49,397 nucleotides of DNA. Origin: Entrophospora sp. SA101. Taxonomy: Eukaryota > Glomeromycota > Glomeromycetes > Entrophosporales > Entrophosporaceae. Location: the NCBI GenBank assembly GCA_958430865.1, contig CAUDNR010001291.1:41237-90633 (forward strand), written 5' to 3'. The notes under the pieces were generated by a model. The model ran no database searches. It saw nothing but the letters and a program-made list of their open reading frames with translations, and was not told the origin of the DNA. The position numbers were made by a program, and so were the translations under genes. Within the stretch, counting starts at the first letter, position 1. Each line of letters starts with the position of its first letter. This document shows, in pieces, positions 36,946-48,542 of this stretch.

Positions 36946-37050
36946 TATAAACAGATTTATTAATTATAAAAATTCGGTCATGGCGATTTTGATTCGCTAT
37001 ATCCAGAGTTCGGTATAGCCAGGTTCGATATAGCCAGAGTCAACTGTAAT
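36946..37050. mobile_element. Probable pogo/Tigger-like transposon terminus
   Basis: Immediately after the gap, three spaced variants of TTCGNTATANCCAG occur (about 36989-37035), ending AGAGTCAACTGTA. Read in reverse this is a TACAGTTGACTCTGGCTATA-type terminus followed by repeats, a style common to Tigger/CENP-B-like elements. Only one end is visible, so the element body probably lies in the gap. Classification is an inference. Confidence 0.4.
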
Positions 37051-37591
37051 TCACAAAATTTTACCATTTTATTGATCCAAAAAATTTTCGTTCCTTGAGG
37101 TGAAAGAGAAGTAGTGGTCATGTTTAATAAAATAAAGCTTTTTGGTTTTTCTTTATTGTAATTAGGAAAGATCTTTTAAGGCTTTGAAAAAAATTTTTTT
37201 TTATGATTATATTTATTGGAAATATCTTCTAAAATATGTTTCTACCAGTTTTATGGCGTTCTACCTTTCTTTTTAACAATATTTTTACTATCTTATGATC
37301 TGATCCTCGTATATCTTGGAAAAGAAAATAAATATAAATAATTTTTTATATCAAATAAATATCTTGGGGGTTTTTTTGGAGTCACGTTTGTACAATCACT
37401 TTTTCAATTTTTTAAGAAAACGAAATCATACCGTGTAACATTCTTGTTGAACCCCCATACCCCTAGAAATTACTACTAATTTACCATGTGACACTGGAAG
37501 AAAATATGATTGGCTAAATTTTATGCGTTGAAAAAAAAATTTGGTTGAAAAACCTGGTGAAAGTTTTATATATTAAATAGTCATACATATA
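37051..37591. other. AT-rich region without recognised gene
   Basis: No credible ORF or paired repeat is seen. Confidence 0.5.
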
Positions 37592-38817
37592 CAGTGTGTT
37601 ACAAAAAAAATTTAATAACTTTACCAAAACAGTCTGATCCGCATCAAATAAAAATTCAAAACAAAGCCTTTCTTTATTAGATTTAGTCTGTTTTATCTTT
37701 TAACCAAATCAAATAAAAATTTTTTGTGTAATTTGCTAATAAAATGACACAATCTACAAAAGAACAGCAACGTACAACCTTATTATATTATTGGAATCAG
37801 GGGATATGTTCTGCTCGTCTATTACATAATATTACAAACATCCCACTCTCAACTATTTATTTTAATATTGAAAACTTGAAAAAAAAAAAATGGTAACGTG
37901 GAACATAAAGGGGGTAATGGTAGAAAAAAGAAAATTACTGCGGAAGCATCACATGCAATCGGACAATATATTCGTAGAGATTCTTCTATTTCTTTGAGGT
38001 CTTTGGCTAATAAAATGTTAAATAAAGGAATAGAGGTCTCATATGTAACAGTATTAAGGCATTTGGAAGGGATCGGATATAAGAAAAATTTGCCAAGAGC
38101 CACCCCAATGCTAACAATAAGGCATAAAGAACGTCGTGTAGAGTGGGCACAAAATCATCTTAATGATAATTGGGGGAAAACCCTATTTTCAGATGAGACA
38201 GCTTTCCAGCTTTACTGAAACACAATTGAAAGATGGTATAAGAATGTAAGACCCATTTGCCCAATGCCAAAAGATCGCACCAAAATTTTTGCTTGGGGTG
38301 GCTTTTGCATCCATGGAAAGACCAGTCTTTTTTGCTTCCAAGAAATTATGAATGCAGAATTTTATGTTGAAATATTGGAGAATCATCACCCAGAGATCCA
38401 AAGAATGTTAGGGGATGATTGGCAGTTTCGACAGGATAAATGATCCCAAACATACAAGCCACCATGCCAAAACATTTCTTCAAGAAAACTTTCCCAAAGT
38501 TATGGATTGGCCATCCAACAGTCCTGATTTAAACCCAATAGAAAATTTGTGGGCTATTGTTAAGAGGAATGTGGAGAAGAGAATGCCAAAAAATCTGGCG
38601 GAATTGGTGCAGTTTATGGCTGAGGAGTGGGATGCAATTAATTACAAAGAAAATCTTGATGAGCTAATCAGAAGAGTTTATGGTAAAATAATTGGTTTTG
38701 GATCTAAGGTATGGTTTTTAAGTCTTATAATTTTAATAAATGTATAAATGGTGATGCATATGGTTTTAAAATAAATTGTCATTGCCTAAAAATAAGGCGT
38801 TAACATTCTTTACACTG
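37592..38817. mobile_element. Tc1/mariner element, degenerate
   Basis: The left end begins CAGTGTGTTACAAAAA directly after a TA. The right end is taken as TTTACACTG at 38817, whose reverse complement starts CAGTGTAAA. The pairing beyond CAGTGT is weak, and the TA on the right side is not preserved. The element encloses a broken transposase gene, which is firm evidence for the class even though the right border is approximate. Confidence 0.65.
37744..38747 (+). pseudogene. Tc1/mariner transposase, broken
   Basis: The N-terminus (MTQSTKEQQRTTLLYYWNQG) is a helix-turn-helix region. The catalytic core has LFSDETAFQLY (first Asp), QDN and DPKHTSHHAKTFL (second Asp) and SPDLNPIENLWAIVKRNVEK (Glu). 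Counting from the Asp of QD to the Glu gives 34 residues, the DD34E arrangement of Tc1. Three lesions are visible: a frame change at an A12 tract (about 37880), an in-frame TGA after FQLY (38216-38218), and a one-base insertion in the A run at about 38440, just at the second Asp. It cannot make an active protein. Confidence 0.9.
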
Positions 38818-39010
38818 GCTAGTGAATATTTCTTGAAAACATATGTACTGTATTTAAGTAGTTCATCATCTAAAAGTAGGGCACTAACACCCCCCTACAT
38901 TGATTTTGGATTATTTAATTATACCTATACATAACAAAAATGAGATAGTAAATAGTTACTTGTTGATATATTATTTATTGATTGGTTCACTATTTATAAT
39001 TTTTTTTTAG
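38818..39010. other. AT-rich spacer
   Basis: Nothing recognised. If the downstream multi-exon gene has a first exon, it should lie here or have been displaced by the Tc1 element. Confidence 0.4.
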
Positions 39011-39011
39011 A

Positions 39012-40625
39012 AAGATAAAGAAGCAACATCAGATAATTTTATCAAGTTTGTTCAATATGCGCATGACTTATTTCAAACAAACATTTTTAAGTATTATATG
39101 CATATTGAAAAAATTGCCCTATCAGAAGGTATGGCAAACATTCTTTATAATGATATGTATGGAGATCTAGACAAGGTAGTCATGGGAAATGGATTAAAAA
39201 AGGTATTTTAGAAATTATATTATTCTTATCTATTTATTGCATATTAAAGAATTTATTTTTATTGGATTAAATAGTTGCAAGCTCAAAATGTATGTGAAAC
39301 AGTAAAAATAATTAGCAAATATCTTGATACCAATAATTTTACTGGTTATGAATTGATATTATCTGGTGTCATAGAAAAAAATGAAATTGAAGAAAGTCAA
39401 TGAATTGTAACAAAAAAATTAAAAGAGGCTCAACTCTGGAATAAACTTTTTCAATTAGAAACAATCTGTCAAATTCCACAATATTACAAACAATATCTGG
39501 TTAATTTTTTTGAGCATCGTGAAAAAAAAATACCAAAAGATGATACATATGATTCAAAACTATTATCAACAGTAAAAAAATATCTTTGTATTATGTAAAT
39601 ATTTAAAAATATAACATTTTTGTATCAATACTGTACTTTTGTGATTTTTAACAATTTTATCTAAAAACATTTTAGAGAAAATATTTGGGATTTGAAAAAA
39701 ATACCAAAAAAGAAAAAATCAATCACAGAGCCAACATATTCACATGAATTTGTTACACATTTAGTGGATTTTTTAAAAGATGACTTGCCAAACATTGAAA
39801 CATCCTGGTTAGTAAAATGTTTATTTGCATAAAATTTATGTTGATCCTGATTTAATGATCTTATTATAATGATAGGTTTAATGTTGAGAGTACAGCAACC
39901 AAAAATAGGAATAATTTAATTGGTCCAAGGAGATGTCCAGACGTTCTCTGGTCATTGGAAAGTGGCATTGAAGAATTAAATTTTGAAATACTTTATATCG
40001 AAATTTCCAATGGGCCTTTTAATATAACTGATAAACATATCAAAAAAGATAAAATACGATTAGGGAAATATTGCAAAGATTCACTTAATTACATTCATAA
40101 TGAATCTTATTCTGTTTCACCTGATAAAAAAACTAAGATAATAAGTATCATTGATGGTGCAATTTTATTTTCTTTACATTTTCATGGTGAGTATTGGTTT
40201 AATTCATTCATTGATTTTATAATTCTATATATTGAATTATAAATCTTTTTTTAAAAATAGGCTTATTGTTAGATGTATATGCAGTAGAAAGGAGTTATCC
40301 TCCACTTTTTAGAATGAGAAAAATTATGGAAATTGGACTACCTTTAATAAAAGATGAAATTGATGTTGAAAAATTTGTTGATTTTTTTGAACAACTTGAT
40401 TCATTAAAAGATTTGATTAAAAAAAATATAAAGAAATTTAGTATACTAGGAGATCTTATATCATTGGATCAAGCTAGTCGAGCAGTAGATAATAATGACA
40501 GTGATGTTAATAATGATAATAATGATAACATTTATAATGATGTTGATGAAAGAAGAATAACTTTTAATATGAAAACTTACAATACTCCTCAAAGATTGAC
40601 TAAAAATAAGTTATCAAAATATTAA
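39012..40625 (+). pseudogene. Uncharacterised multi-exon gene, one in-frame TGA, no start exon
   Basis: Five exons are joined by clear GT-AG introns: 39012-39202, 39275-about 39596, about 39676-39808, 39876-40184 and 40261-40625. They encode EKIALSEGMANILYNDMYGD, ETVKIISKYLDTNNFTGYEL, SHEFVTHLVDFLKDDLPNIE, RRCPDVLWSLE, EILYIEISNGPFNITDKHIK, a DGAILFSLHFHG block and ERSYPPLFRMRKIMEIGLPL, ending in an Asn/Asp-rich tail and YNTPQRLTKNKLSKY. The pattern P-D-x-L followed by E-I-L-Y-x-E-x-S resembles a degenerate PD-(D/E)xK nuclease fold, and it looks like a lineage-expanded glomeromycete family, but both points are impressions. A TGA at about 39402 breaks exon 2. No start codon is apparent. Confidence 0.6.
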
Positions 40626-40725
40626 GAATTTATGTATGTAATTATATGCAATATGTTTTTTAAAAGATTTAATAATAATAATAAAAATAAAAACAGTGTA
40701 ACTATTTGATTTTATTTATATTTAG

Positions 40726-41183
40726 TAATTTGTGGTTATTATGAAAGTATTGAATTGAATTTCATGATTCCTGGACACACTGAATTTAAATGTGATGGTA
40801 ATTTTGGGATGATCAAAAAACTCTATAGAAGAATCAGAGTAGATTGTCTGGATCATGTGGTTGATGTAATAAAAAAGTCTAGTCTAGCTGGATTAAATAG
40901 AGCCCAGTGTTATGAAGGTGGAAAAGGTTTTCAATACTTAGATATTAAAGCAATTTTGGGAATTTATTTTAAGAAACTAAATGGTTTACAAAAGTATCAA
41001 CATTTTCTTTTTGAAGCATCTAATCTTGGTGTAGTCAAAACTCAGGAAGTGGCTAATGGAACTTTTGCTAAATTCAATTTATTAAAAACTAGGAAAACTG
41101 GTATTTTTGAAGAAAATAAAGCTTTATCTATTTTAGTATTGACACCATCTCCTTTGGATTACAAAAGGCAAGAGTACCTTTAG
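40726..41183 (+). pseudogene. C-terminal fragment of a DUF7869-type element protein
   Basis: After a TTTAG acceptor the frame reads CGYYESIELNFMIPGHTEFK, then CDGNFGMIKKLYRRIRVDCL and DHVVDVIKKSSLAGLNRAQC. The MIPGHT...D..FG.IK..YRR pattern is that of the DUF7869-type proteins common in transposon-like genes of fungi and animals (assignment from memory of the family). The upstream part, which should hold the DNC-x-x-QNKN motif, is missing, so it is 5' truncated. After the stop at 41181-41183 the frame continues to read NNICPFVKDEYKGITCPRPI to a second stop near 41261, so the first stop may be a mutation. No introns are visible. Confidence 0.6.
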
Positions 41184-41460
41184 AACAATATTTGCCCATT
41201 TGTGAAAGATGAATACAAAGGTATTACTTGTCCAAGACCAATCTATACTGGTGACAAATAAAATATTCTGAATAAAATCACTTCCATGACTTTGTCACTC
41301 ATTAATTTGTCCCTTACTTTATTGTGTTTAATCTTTTAACAAATATTGTTAGTTTTTTCCACTTTTAAAGTAAAAAAGTACTAAAATGATTTATATACTT
41401 AATACACCCTTATAAAAAGGATATAAGTATATTAAAAGAATATATAAAAAAAAGAACAAA

Positions 41461-42204
41461 CATGGTAAACATTATAAACAAACAACAACAAGCAAACAAA
41501 ACACTAATAAATGAAATAGAGTTATTGAAGAAACAATTAGCTGAAAAAGAAGAAAACTTTAAGTTAAGAACTTGAAATGCTGTTCACAGCCTTATTGAAA
41601 GTTCAGAATATACTGGAGTAAGTTTAAGAATCTTAGAAATATTTAAATGGCCTAAAAATGGTTGAGTTAGTTATCCAGAAAGGAATGGAATCATCAGGAA
41701 ATTAATTTAGCGTAAAATTGCATAAATCTTACGATGCCAGCGTAATATTGTGTAAATCTTACAGTGCCGACGTAAGTTTTACACTTTTTTATTATTAAAC
41801 TTACAATTGACATGTGTAAAATTTTTTTATATTTTCCGGATGATTGAAATTGGAAGAGTTATTTTCAGTGATGAATTCACTCCTGAAAATATTGTTAAAA
41901 GTTTTGCTGATGAATCATGAAATTATGAAGAAACTTTTGGTTTTACTTACCAAGAAAAAGAGGAATTAAAAGAAAAAGTTGCTGAATTAGAAGCAAAGCA
42001 AAAAGAACTGGAAATAAAAGTAGAAGAGTTGGAAGACGAAGTGGAAATGGAGCAAGAGGAAGCTGAAAAAGCATTAAACACAGCTATGAAGTGGAGAAAA
42101 TGCCAAATGAATGAAGTGATACTAAAACATGATGCTGCAATGGGCAAACTCTTAGACCGAATAGATTTGTTGGAAAATAATTTGTCAACTAAAATCAGGA
42201 AATA
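41461..42204 (+). pseudogene. Coiled-coil gene remnant, first tandem copy, interrupted by a MITE
   Basis: The frame starts MVNIINKQQQANKTLINEIE and continues through HSLIESSEYTGVSLRILEIF to SYPERNGI, where a 151-bp MITE interrupts it. It resumes as IEIGRVIFSDEFTPENIVKS, NYEETFGFTYQEKEELKEKV and a long Glu/Lys coiled coil, ending LLDRIDLLENNLSTKIRK. Three in-frame stops are present, all TGA. The last (about 41918) is a leucine codon (TTA) in the second tandem copy. This is a decayed gene; the family is not identified. Confidence 0.6.
41692..41842. mobile_element. 151-bp MITE with CATCAGGAAA / CATCCGGAAA ends
   Basis: The inverted ends CATCAGGAAA and CATCCGGAAA are bounded by AT on both sides. 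The second tandem copy of the host sequence (near 42648) is an empty site reading GGAATTGAAATTGG, which fixes the insertion to the base and shows a 2-bp AT duplication. It belongs with the element at 19089-19237. Confidence 0.88.
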
Positions 42205-42638
42205 AACTGAAGAGATAATTTAGCAAACAAAGAATTACCAGCTTTACCAAAACAACAAAAAGAAAATAGATTACAAAAGTTTAAACAATTAGTAAATAAA
42301 GCAAAAGAAAAACTAAAGAGAAATTCCAAGCTTTTATTATTCAGAAAAGTAAGTAGATTAATATGAAATTAGAATATAGAGTTCTGGAAATAGCAAAGGG
42401 AGATGAACAAGAGTGTAAATTCTGATCTCACTAAAAGCACTAAAAGAAAAGAAAAGAAATAAAAAAATAAAAAAATTAATAGAGACAAATATAAAATAAG
42501 AGAAAATAATTATATTATATAGTATAAATTCGTCGTTAGGGAGATTTATTATCATTACGAAAGTATAATATTCGAAGACCATAAGGACAAGGTCAAGGTT
42601 TATTTATTATAATATTTGAGTTAAAAAACTAAAGATTA

Positions 42639-43456
42639 CAGAAAAGAATGGAATTGAAATTGGAAGAGTTGTTTTTAGCAACAAATTCACTCCTGAAAGT
42701 ATTGTTAAAAGTTTTGGTAGTGAAGCATTAAATTATGAAGAAGCTTTTGGTTTTACTTACCAAGAAAAAGAATGCTGTTTTAGAAGAAAAAGTTGTTGAA
42801 TTGAAAGCAAAGCAAAAAGAACTGGAAATAAAAGTGGAAGAGTTGGAAGATGAAGTAGAAATGGAGTGAGAGGAAGCTGAAAAGGCATTAAACACAGCTA
42901 TGAAGTGGAGAAAATGCCAAATTAATGAAGTGATACTAAAACATGATGCTGCAATGGGCAAACTCTTAGACCGAATAGATTTGTTGGAAAATAATTTGTC
43001 AACTAAAATCAGGAAATAAACTGAAGAGATAATTTAGCAAACAAAGAATTACCAGCTTTACCAAAACAACAAAAAGAAAATAGATTCCAAAAGTTTAAAC
43101 AATTAGTAAGTAAAGCAAAAGAAAAAACTAAAGAGAAATTCCAAGCTTTTATCATTCAGAAAAGTAAGTAGATTAATATGAAATTAGAATATAGAGTTCT
43201 GGAAATAGCAAAGGGAGATGAACAAGAGTGTAAATTCTGATCTCACTAAAAGCACTAAAAGAAAAGAAAAGAAATAAAAAAATAAAAAAATTAATAGAGA
43301 CAAATATAAAATAAGAGAAAATAATTATATTATATAGTATAAATTCGTCGTTAGGGAGATTTATTATCATTACGAAAGTATAATATTCGAAGACCATAAG
43401 GACAAGGTCAAGGTTTATTTATTATAATATTTGAGTTAAAAAACTAAAGATTACAG
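42639..43456. repeat. Second copy of an 0.82 kb tandem duplication
   Basis: This block repeats about 41677-42638 (less the MITE) in direct orientation. 42358-42620 and 43173-43435 are identical as far as I can see, while the part with coding remnant has several substitutions. It starts at a CAGAAA word shared by both ends of the unit. It ends exactly at the inner border of the right inverted-repeat arm. Confidence 0.9.
42648..43019 (+). pseudogene. Coiled-coil gene remnant, second tandem copy
   Basis: Homologous to the first copy: IEIGRVVFSNKFTPESIVKS and ALNYEEAFGFTYQEKE, after which the frame shifts at about 42770 and the coiled-coil part continues in another frame. A TGA occurs at about 42867 in place of a coding triplet of copy one. 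It lacks the upstream part and cannot encode the protein. Confidence 0.6.
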
Positions 43457-43603
43457 CCCGTAATTATTTCGTCACCCGTAATTATTTCGTCACCCGTAAT
43501 TAATTTCGTAATTACGTTTTTAAAGAGTAAAAGTGGTAATAGTAATTAATTACGTTAATTACGAATTACTTATTTACGGTAATTAGGTAATTACCATCCT
43601 ATG
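43457..43603. mobile_element. Solo hAT terminus in the right arm
   Basis: 147 bp matching the left end of the hAT element (7232-7378): subterminal GTCACCCGTAATTA units followed by the terminal repeat, ending CCATCCTATG. There is no transposase or second end here, so it was carried along with the duplication rather than inserted. Confidence 0.9.
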
Positions 43604-43900
43604 TATATTTACACCATCAATTGAGACTTGCATCATGAATTGCATCTTGTGCCAATTGTATAAAATTATGATAGTGGTGCAATACAAAATTTTGGGATTT
43701 TTAATTGCGATTTAATAATTTTGACCTCAAGTATAATTGGTACAGTCCAAAACGTTTTTGGGTTTCAGGTTAGGTTCAGACTTTTCAGTTCAGTCCCAAC
43801 TACAGTCAACAACCCAAACCCAGCCCAAAAACTTTCAGGCTAGCCCAGCCCATTCAGAGCTTTAAGTTTGGCCACTATTAAAGTTAATCAGCTATTATGA

Positions 43901-44071
43901 AAAGCTATTTTGGCATTTGAATTTGGCAATGATCGTTTATTAATAGAATTAATTTTGGTAAGCATGTATGATAGAAATGGAAGTAAACTAGGCATAACAG
44001 ATTTAAGTCAAGAAGGAATTAAAAGACATTTAAAACCAATGAACATGAAGTGTCAGAATCACAACTTCTAA
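43901..44071 (+). pseudogene. Coding remnant, 57 open codons (right copy)
   Basis: Exact counterpart of 6764-6934: AILAFEFGNDRLLIELILVS, YDRNGSKLGITDLSQEG and so on to a stop at 44069-44071. It lies between the hAT end and the 63-codon ORF. It could be the terminal exon of a gene cut by the hAT insertion. Confidence 0.4.
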
Positions 44072-44185
44072 ATAAAAAAAACTATTATTTCATTAATGAG
44101 AAATGATTATTTTTTATCTAAACAAAATCTTATCATATTTATCCTGGTCTACATATATTAATGACATTACAGTTTGAAAATAATA

Positions 44186-44377
44186 ATGAATTCTTCTACT
44201 CTGAAACCTGCTGCTTTAGAAGAAACATATACTCTTAGATCAACATATGGAAACTATACAAATTCTAAACCTGCTTCCGATTTTTTGGATAGTATAGCTT
44301 TTCAAATTGTTTTCAAACCCCCTCTCCCTCAAAATTACGTCATATCAAACGTCATTATTATTATACATACTATTTGA
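44186..44377 (+). CDS. Unrecognised 63-residue ORF upstream of CLEC16A (right copy)
   Basis: Exact counterpart of 6458-6649, beginning MNSSTLKPAALEETYTLRST. It sits 215 bp upstream of the CLEC16A start on the same strand, so it could also be part of the CLEC16A 5' region. No domain is recognised. Confidence 0.35.
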   Translation: MNSSTLKPAALEETYTLRSTYGNYTNSKPASDFLDSIAFQIVFKPPLPQNYVISNVIIIIHTI

Positions 44378-44592
44378 TGAGCACTGCTTCTAATTTGCTT
44401 TGCCTTATTATCTTATTTCTCGAAATATATTATAAGGACGCCCGCCCCATTGTGTAAAACAAAATAAATAACATTGAAAATTTTAGGGTAACCTATCTAT
44501 AGTTTTTGGGGCTTTCTGTACAATTTTTAAAAAATCAATTCCTATGTTCGGTTGTTAGTTTTAATAAAGACAAAATTAAATAAAATATTGAA

Positions 44593-47500
44593 ATGAGTAG
44601 TTACTTGAATTGGAGTTGGCTACCCTCAGTTAATAATTCTTTTATGAGCAATTATTACTCCAACAATAATGTTAATAATAAGATTAAGTCAAATTCTGAA
44701 AACTCGACTTTCTTTGGTTTTTTTGGAGATAGAACACCAAAGGTCGAAAAGTACTCATTAGAGAATTTGAGGTAATTCTGAATGCTTTATTCAGAATTTC
44801 GAATTTTAAAAAATAATTGAATATTTTTACATATTTATTTCCACCATAAATTAATAATTTAGACAATTAAGCACATATTTAAAGAATTATTCAGTTAATG
44901 AAGATGAAGGTGGAACAGTTGAAACGATGAAAGAGATGACACAAATATTAATTTGGGGTGAGTTTTGTTATTTAATCTTTTATTATTATTGATGTTATTA
45001 GTGTTATATGTAATGTTAACATATCATTACTATCATTGCTATTATTGCTATTGTAATGAACGTGAATTAGGTGATCAACATAAGCCAGCGATACTCGAGT
45101 AATATTTATTATAGTCATTGTTATAATAATAATCATTATTAATTAAACTCAAATCTTAATTGCTATCATTATTATAGATATTTCTTTGAACACGATATTC
45201 ATTATATATTTTTAAAAATACTGGAACATACCAAGAGCCCATCAGTCACAAAACAATTACTTCAAACTATGAATATATTATTCGAAAATATTCATGATTT
45301 AACTTCACTGTGTAAGTTTTAATTTATTGATATTAATTAATACCACCACTAATAAACACTAGTGCCAAAAATACATTGATTTACCCCAATAAATTCAATT
45401 TATTTATCTAGATTTTCTCTTATCCAATAATTATGTTAATAGTATTGTATGGCATAAATTTGATTTTTCTAACGAAGAGATTTTAGCATACTATATTTAT
45501 TTATTACGTACATTATCCTTCAAACTTGATACAAACACACTTTATTTCTTCTTTAATGAGGTAAGAATAAATTTCATTAATGTGATATTGATAGATTTTG
45601 ATTTGTAAATTATTTAATTAATGGTTATATCACACATACTCTATATAATTATAGCAATCAAGTGATTTTCCTTTGTAAGTAATAATTTTATTAAATGAGC
45701 TCTTATTTTGATTCGGCTTTGTTAAAAAGTTTTTTTTTTAATTTTAAAAAAAGATACTCTGAAGCCATCAAATTCTTTAATTCTGACGAAAGTATGATAC
45801 GTGTTGCTGTCAGGACTATAACATTAAATATATTTGCTGGTATTTATTCCCAGTTTTATTAATTTAAATATCACCGGGTTTGATCAAATTTTCCAATAAT
45901 AATATTCATTTATACTCGTATTAATTTAATATTAATGATTTAATAATAGTAAATGACTCTCAAATGCATGATTTAATATTGGATCCTAAAGCATCACCCT
46001 ATTTTTCAAACTTAGTCAACTTTATTTCAGATCATGCTTTTATTTTGAACAAAATAAGTTATTCACCAAAGTAAGTTTTCTATTCTATTCTATTCTATAA
46101 TATATATATTATTGTTTTATTTGCAATATTGATTAACATGTCATTATTGAATAATTACTTACTTAGTTATGAAAAACAATATCAAAAATTTAATTATTAT
46201 TTGGCAGAACATTGTGACAACTTTTATTATATAAATGATATTATACATTTGGAAAATTTTAAAATGAACGAAATCTTAACGGTTCATTTAATGGATCTTT
46301 TATTACAACCAATCTATGCTGACAGTTTAATCAAAAAAGAATTGTTACCTTACAATCAGGTAATAAAAAGAATATATCGATCACATTATTAATATTATCT
46401 GTTATATCTCTCATTAATATTTTATATCTTTTAATCATCAATAAAACAATAGACGTCAAGGGTTAATCCAGTTGTGGCATTAGCATTACTATGCCATGTT
46501 TTACATATATTTCGATATCCGAAATTAGTTACCGCCTTAATAGCTATGCTTTTCTCAAATAGTCCTAAGATGATGGATTATCCATTATCACCAGCAAGAA
46601 TGACTCCCAATAATTTGTTACCATCTGCTGCATTCAAATCAAGGTAACAAAAAAACAATTTCGTTTACTTTCAATTGATAAATTTTTTTGTCGGCATTAA
46701 AATTATTAGATTTTCACATGCATACATATTTATAGAAATCTTTATCGTGAAGCCATTATGGGTTTCTTGATACCTGAAGATTCGGAGGATTGTGATTATT
46801 TTGATATAAACACTTTACCTGCTCTCTGTTTATTGTATATGTCATGCAGAAACCATGCAATTGCACCTGATGTATTAATTGCCACTGATGTCTATCCACA
46901 AAAATTACTAAAAACTCGTCGTCTATTGGTATATAAATATATTCTCCTTTTTAAAAAGTTTTTTGACAATCAAAAACAAGAATAATTTATTTTTTTTTTT
47001 TTTATTCATTGTCACATTTTGATATAAATAGAACACATTGACGTCAAATTTAGATGATTATAACCTACAAGCAACAGCGTCATCATCATCCAACAACATT
47101 CCATTTTCATTACGTGATAGAAGAAAATCAATGGATTCTTTGTCATTAACTTCGTCTGTAACATCGTTACATTTAAAACATATTACCTCCGACACAGAAG
47201 ATGAATTTCAACATATACCTAATAGTTACAAATCTCTTCACTCGTTATTTGTTGATGATGATAATGTGACACAATATGGATCCACTTCATCTGTCCCTTC
47301 TATAAAGATATCTGGACAAAATAACAATCATTCTGATATTTGTAAACAGCATCGTAACTATCGATCAGAATTGGTTCATACTATTCTTACTTTGTTATGT
47401 AAATATTACCATTTATGTAGATCAATCACCTTACAGGTAACATTTAATCTTGATAATAGTTATAATAATGGTAATGATCTTATTATTATAATAATAAAAT

Positions 47501-48542
47501 ATATGATAAATATCTATATTATTATTTGTACCATTATATAGATGGCTACGGAGGTTCTGTTGGAGCTTTTATATTACAATGGATCAGGTGAATGTCTAAC
47601 TCCAGATCAGATTGAATTAATGAATGTATGTGATTCATTTTACGAGTGTATTTTACTTCCTTTCCCACCAAAATAAAAATTAGCCCCCGATTAATTTTAT
47701 ATTTGTCTACGATAGAAAACTGAAAGAGATTTACAAGAGAAATTAAAAAAATATTTTTCAGAATCTTCAGAATTTCCTTTGGAACAAATCGAAAAAGCTC
47801 TCGAAGAATCAATGTGTAAAGTATCATACTTATGATTATGATCATTAATATTATAATTATTATAAGATTATCTAAATTTTAAAAAAATATATTTGATTAG
47901 TTGGGGGTGATAAGTATGTTAGTGAAATTATAATGAATGCAAAAATATTATTACCACCACCACCACCAATACCACCATTGCCGATATCTACTGATCCTAC
48001 AAAAAGAAAACCAGTTGTAAAAGAAGATAATTCTGAAGGTAACCATTTATTTATTTAAATAATTAAATGAAACAATAATAATTAATTATAAATGAATAAT
48101 GTAAATAACACAAATACATTTCTAAATAAATACTAAAACACTACATATAGATATTGTTAAATGTGTCAAAACTCTTAATTTAATTCGACAATCTCGACTA
48201 TTATTATCACGACAAACAATATCCGAAGAATTCAATTTTGAAAATGATGAATTAAATGAAGATCAAGAATTGGTATATCATAATATAGCAGATGAAGAAA
48301 AAATTGCATTAGCAAAAGAAATGAGCCTAGCACAAAATCAAGAACAACATCATAAACCCCCAAAAAATCTAAATGATCTAATTACAGAATATGATAAATC
48401 TCGAAAAAATATAGCAGCAGATTTAAATAATAATAATGATGATGATTCTACTATTTCTTCCAACGTTGAAGAACTAGAAATATCTGTTGATAAAAGAAAG
48501 TTAACGGTTTTAGAAAAACTTGGGATTGAATTAAATGAATAA
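44593..48542 (+). CDS. CLEC16A/Ema (GOP-1) family FPL-domain protein, right copy
   Basis: Sixteen exons with consistent phases (44593-44771, 44863-44957, 45071-45098, 45178-45311, 45412-45560, 45655-45674, 45754-45839, 45950-46070, 46167-46359, 46453-46643, 46736-46928, 47032-47436, 47542-47625, 47716-47815, 47901-48038, 48151-48542) add up to 835 residues. The FPL domain (residues about 60-200) is very close to animal CLEC16[58 protein letters not shown] and [14 protein letters not shown]. The middle holds [20 protein letters not shown] and a Ser-rich segment. [11 protein letters not shown] run precedes a charged C-terminus. Homologues promote endosome maturation, autophagy and mitophagy. 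The first exon carries an Asn/Ser-rich leader ([20 protein letters not shown]). It is shorter than the human protein (about 1050), lacking part of the C-terminal tail. Confidence 0.95.

Noticed and set aside
41947..42961. Ser/Phe-rich minus-strand ORFs at 41947-42147 and 42728-42961
   Set aside because: Antisense of the coiled-coil coding remnant in each tandem copy.
42358..43397. Pair of identical 74-codon minus-strand ORFs (42358-42582, 43173-43397)
   Set aside because: Identity follows from the tandem duplication; the peptide is low-complexity Phe/Ile/Ser and the first codon is not a convincing start.
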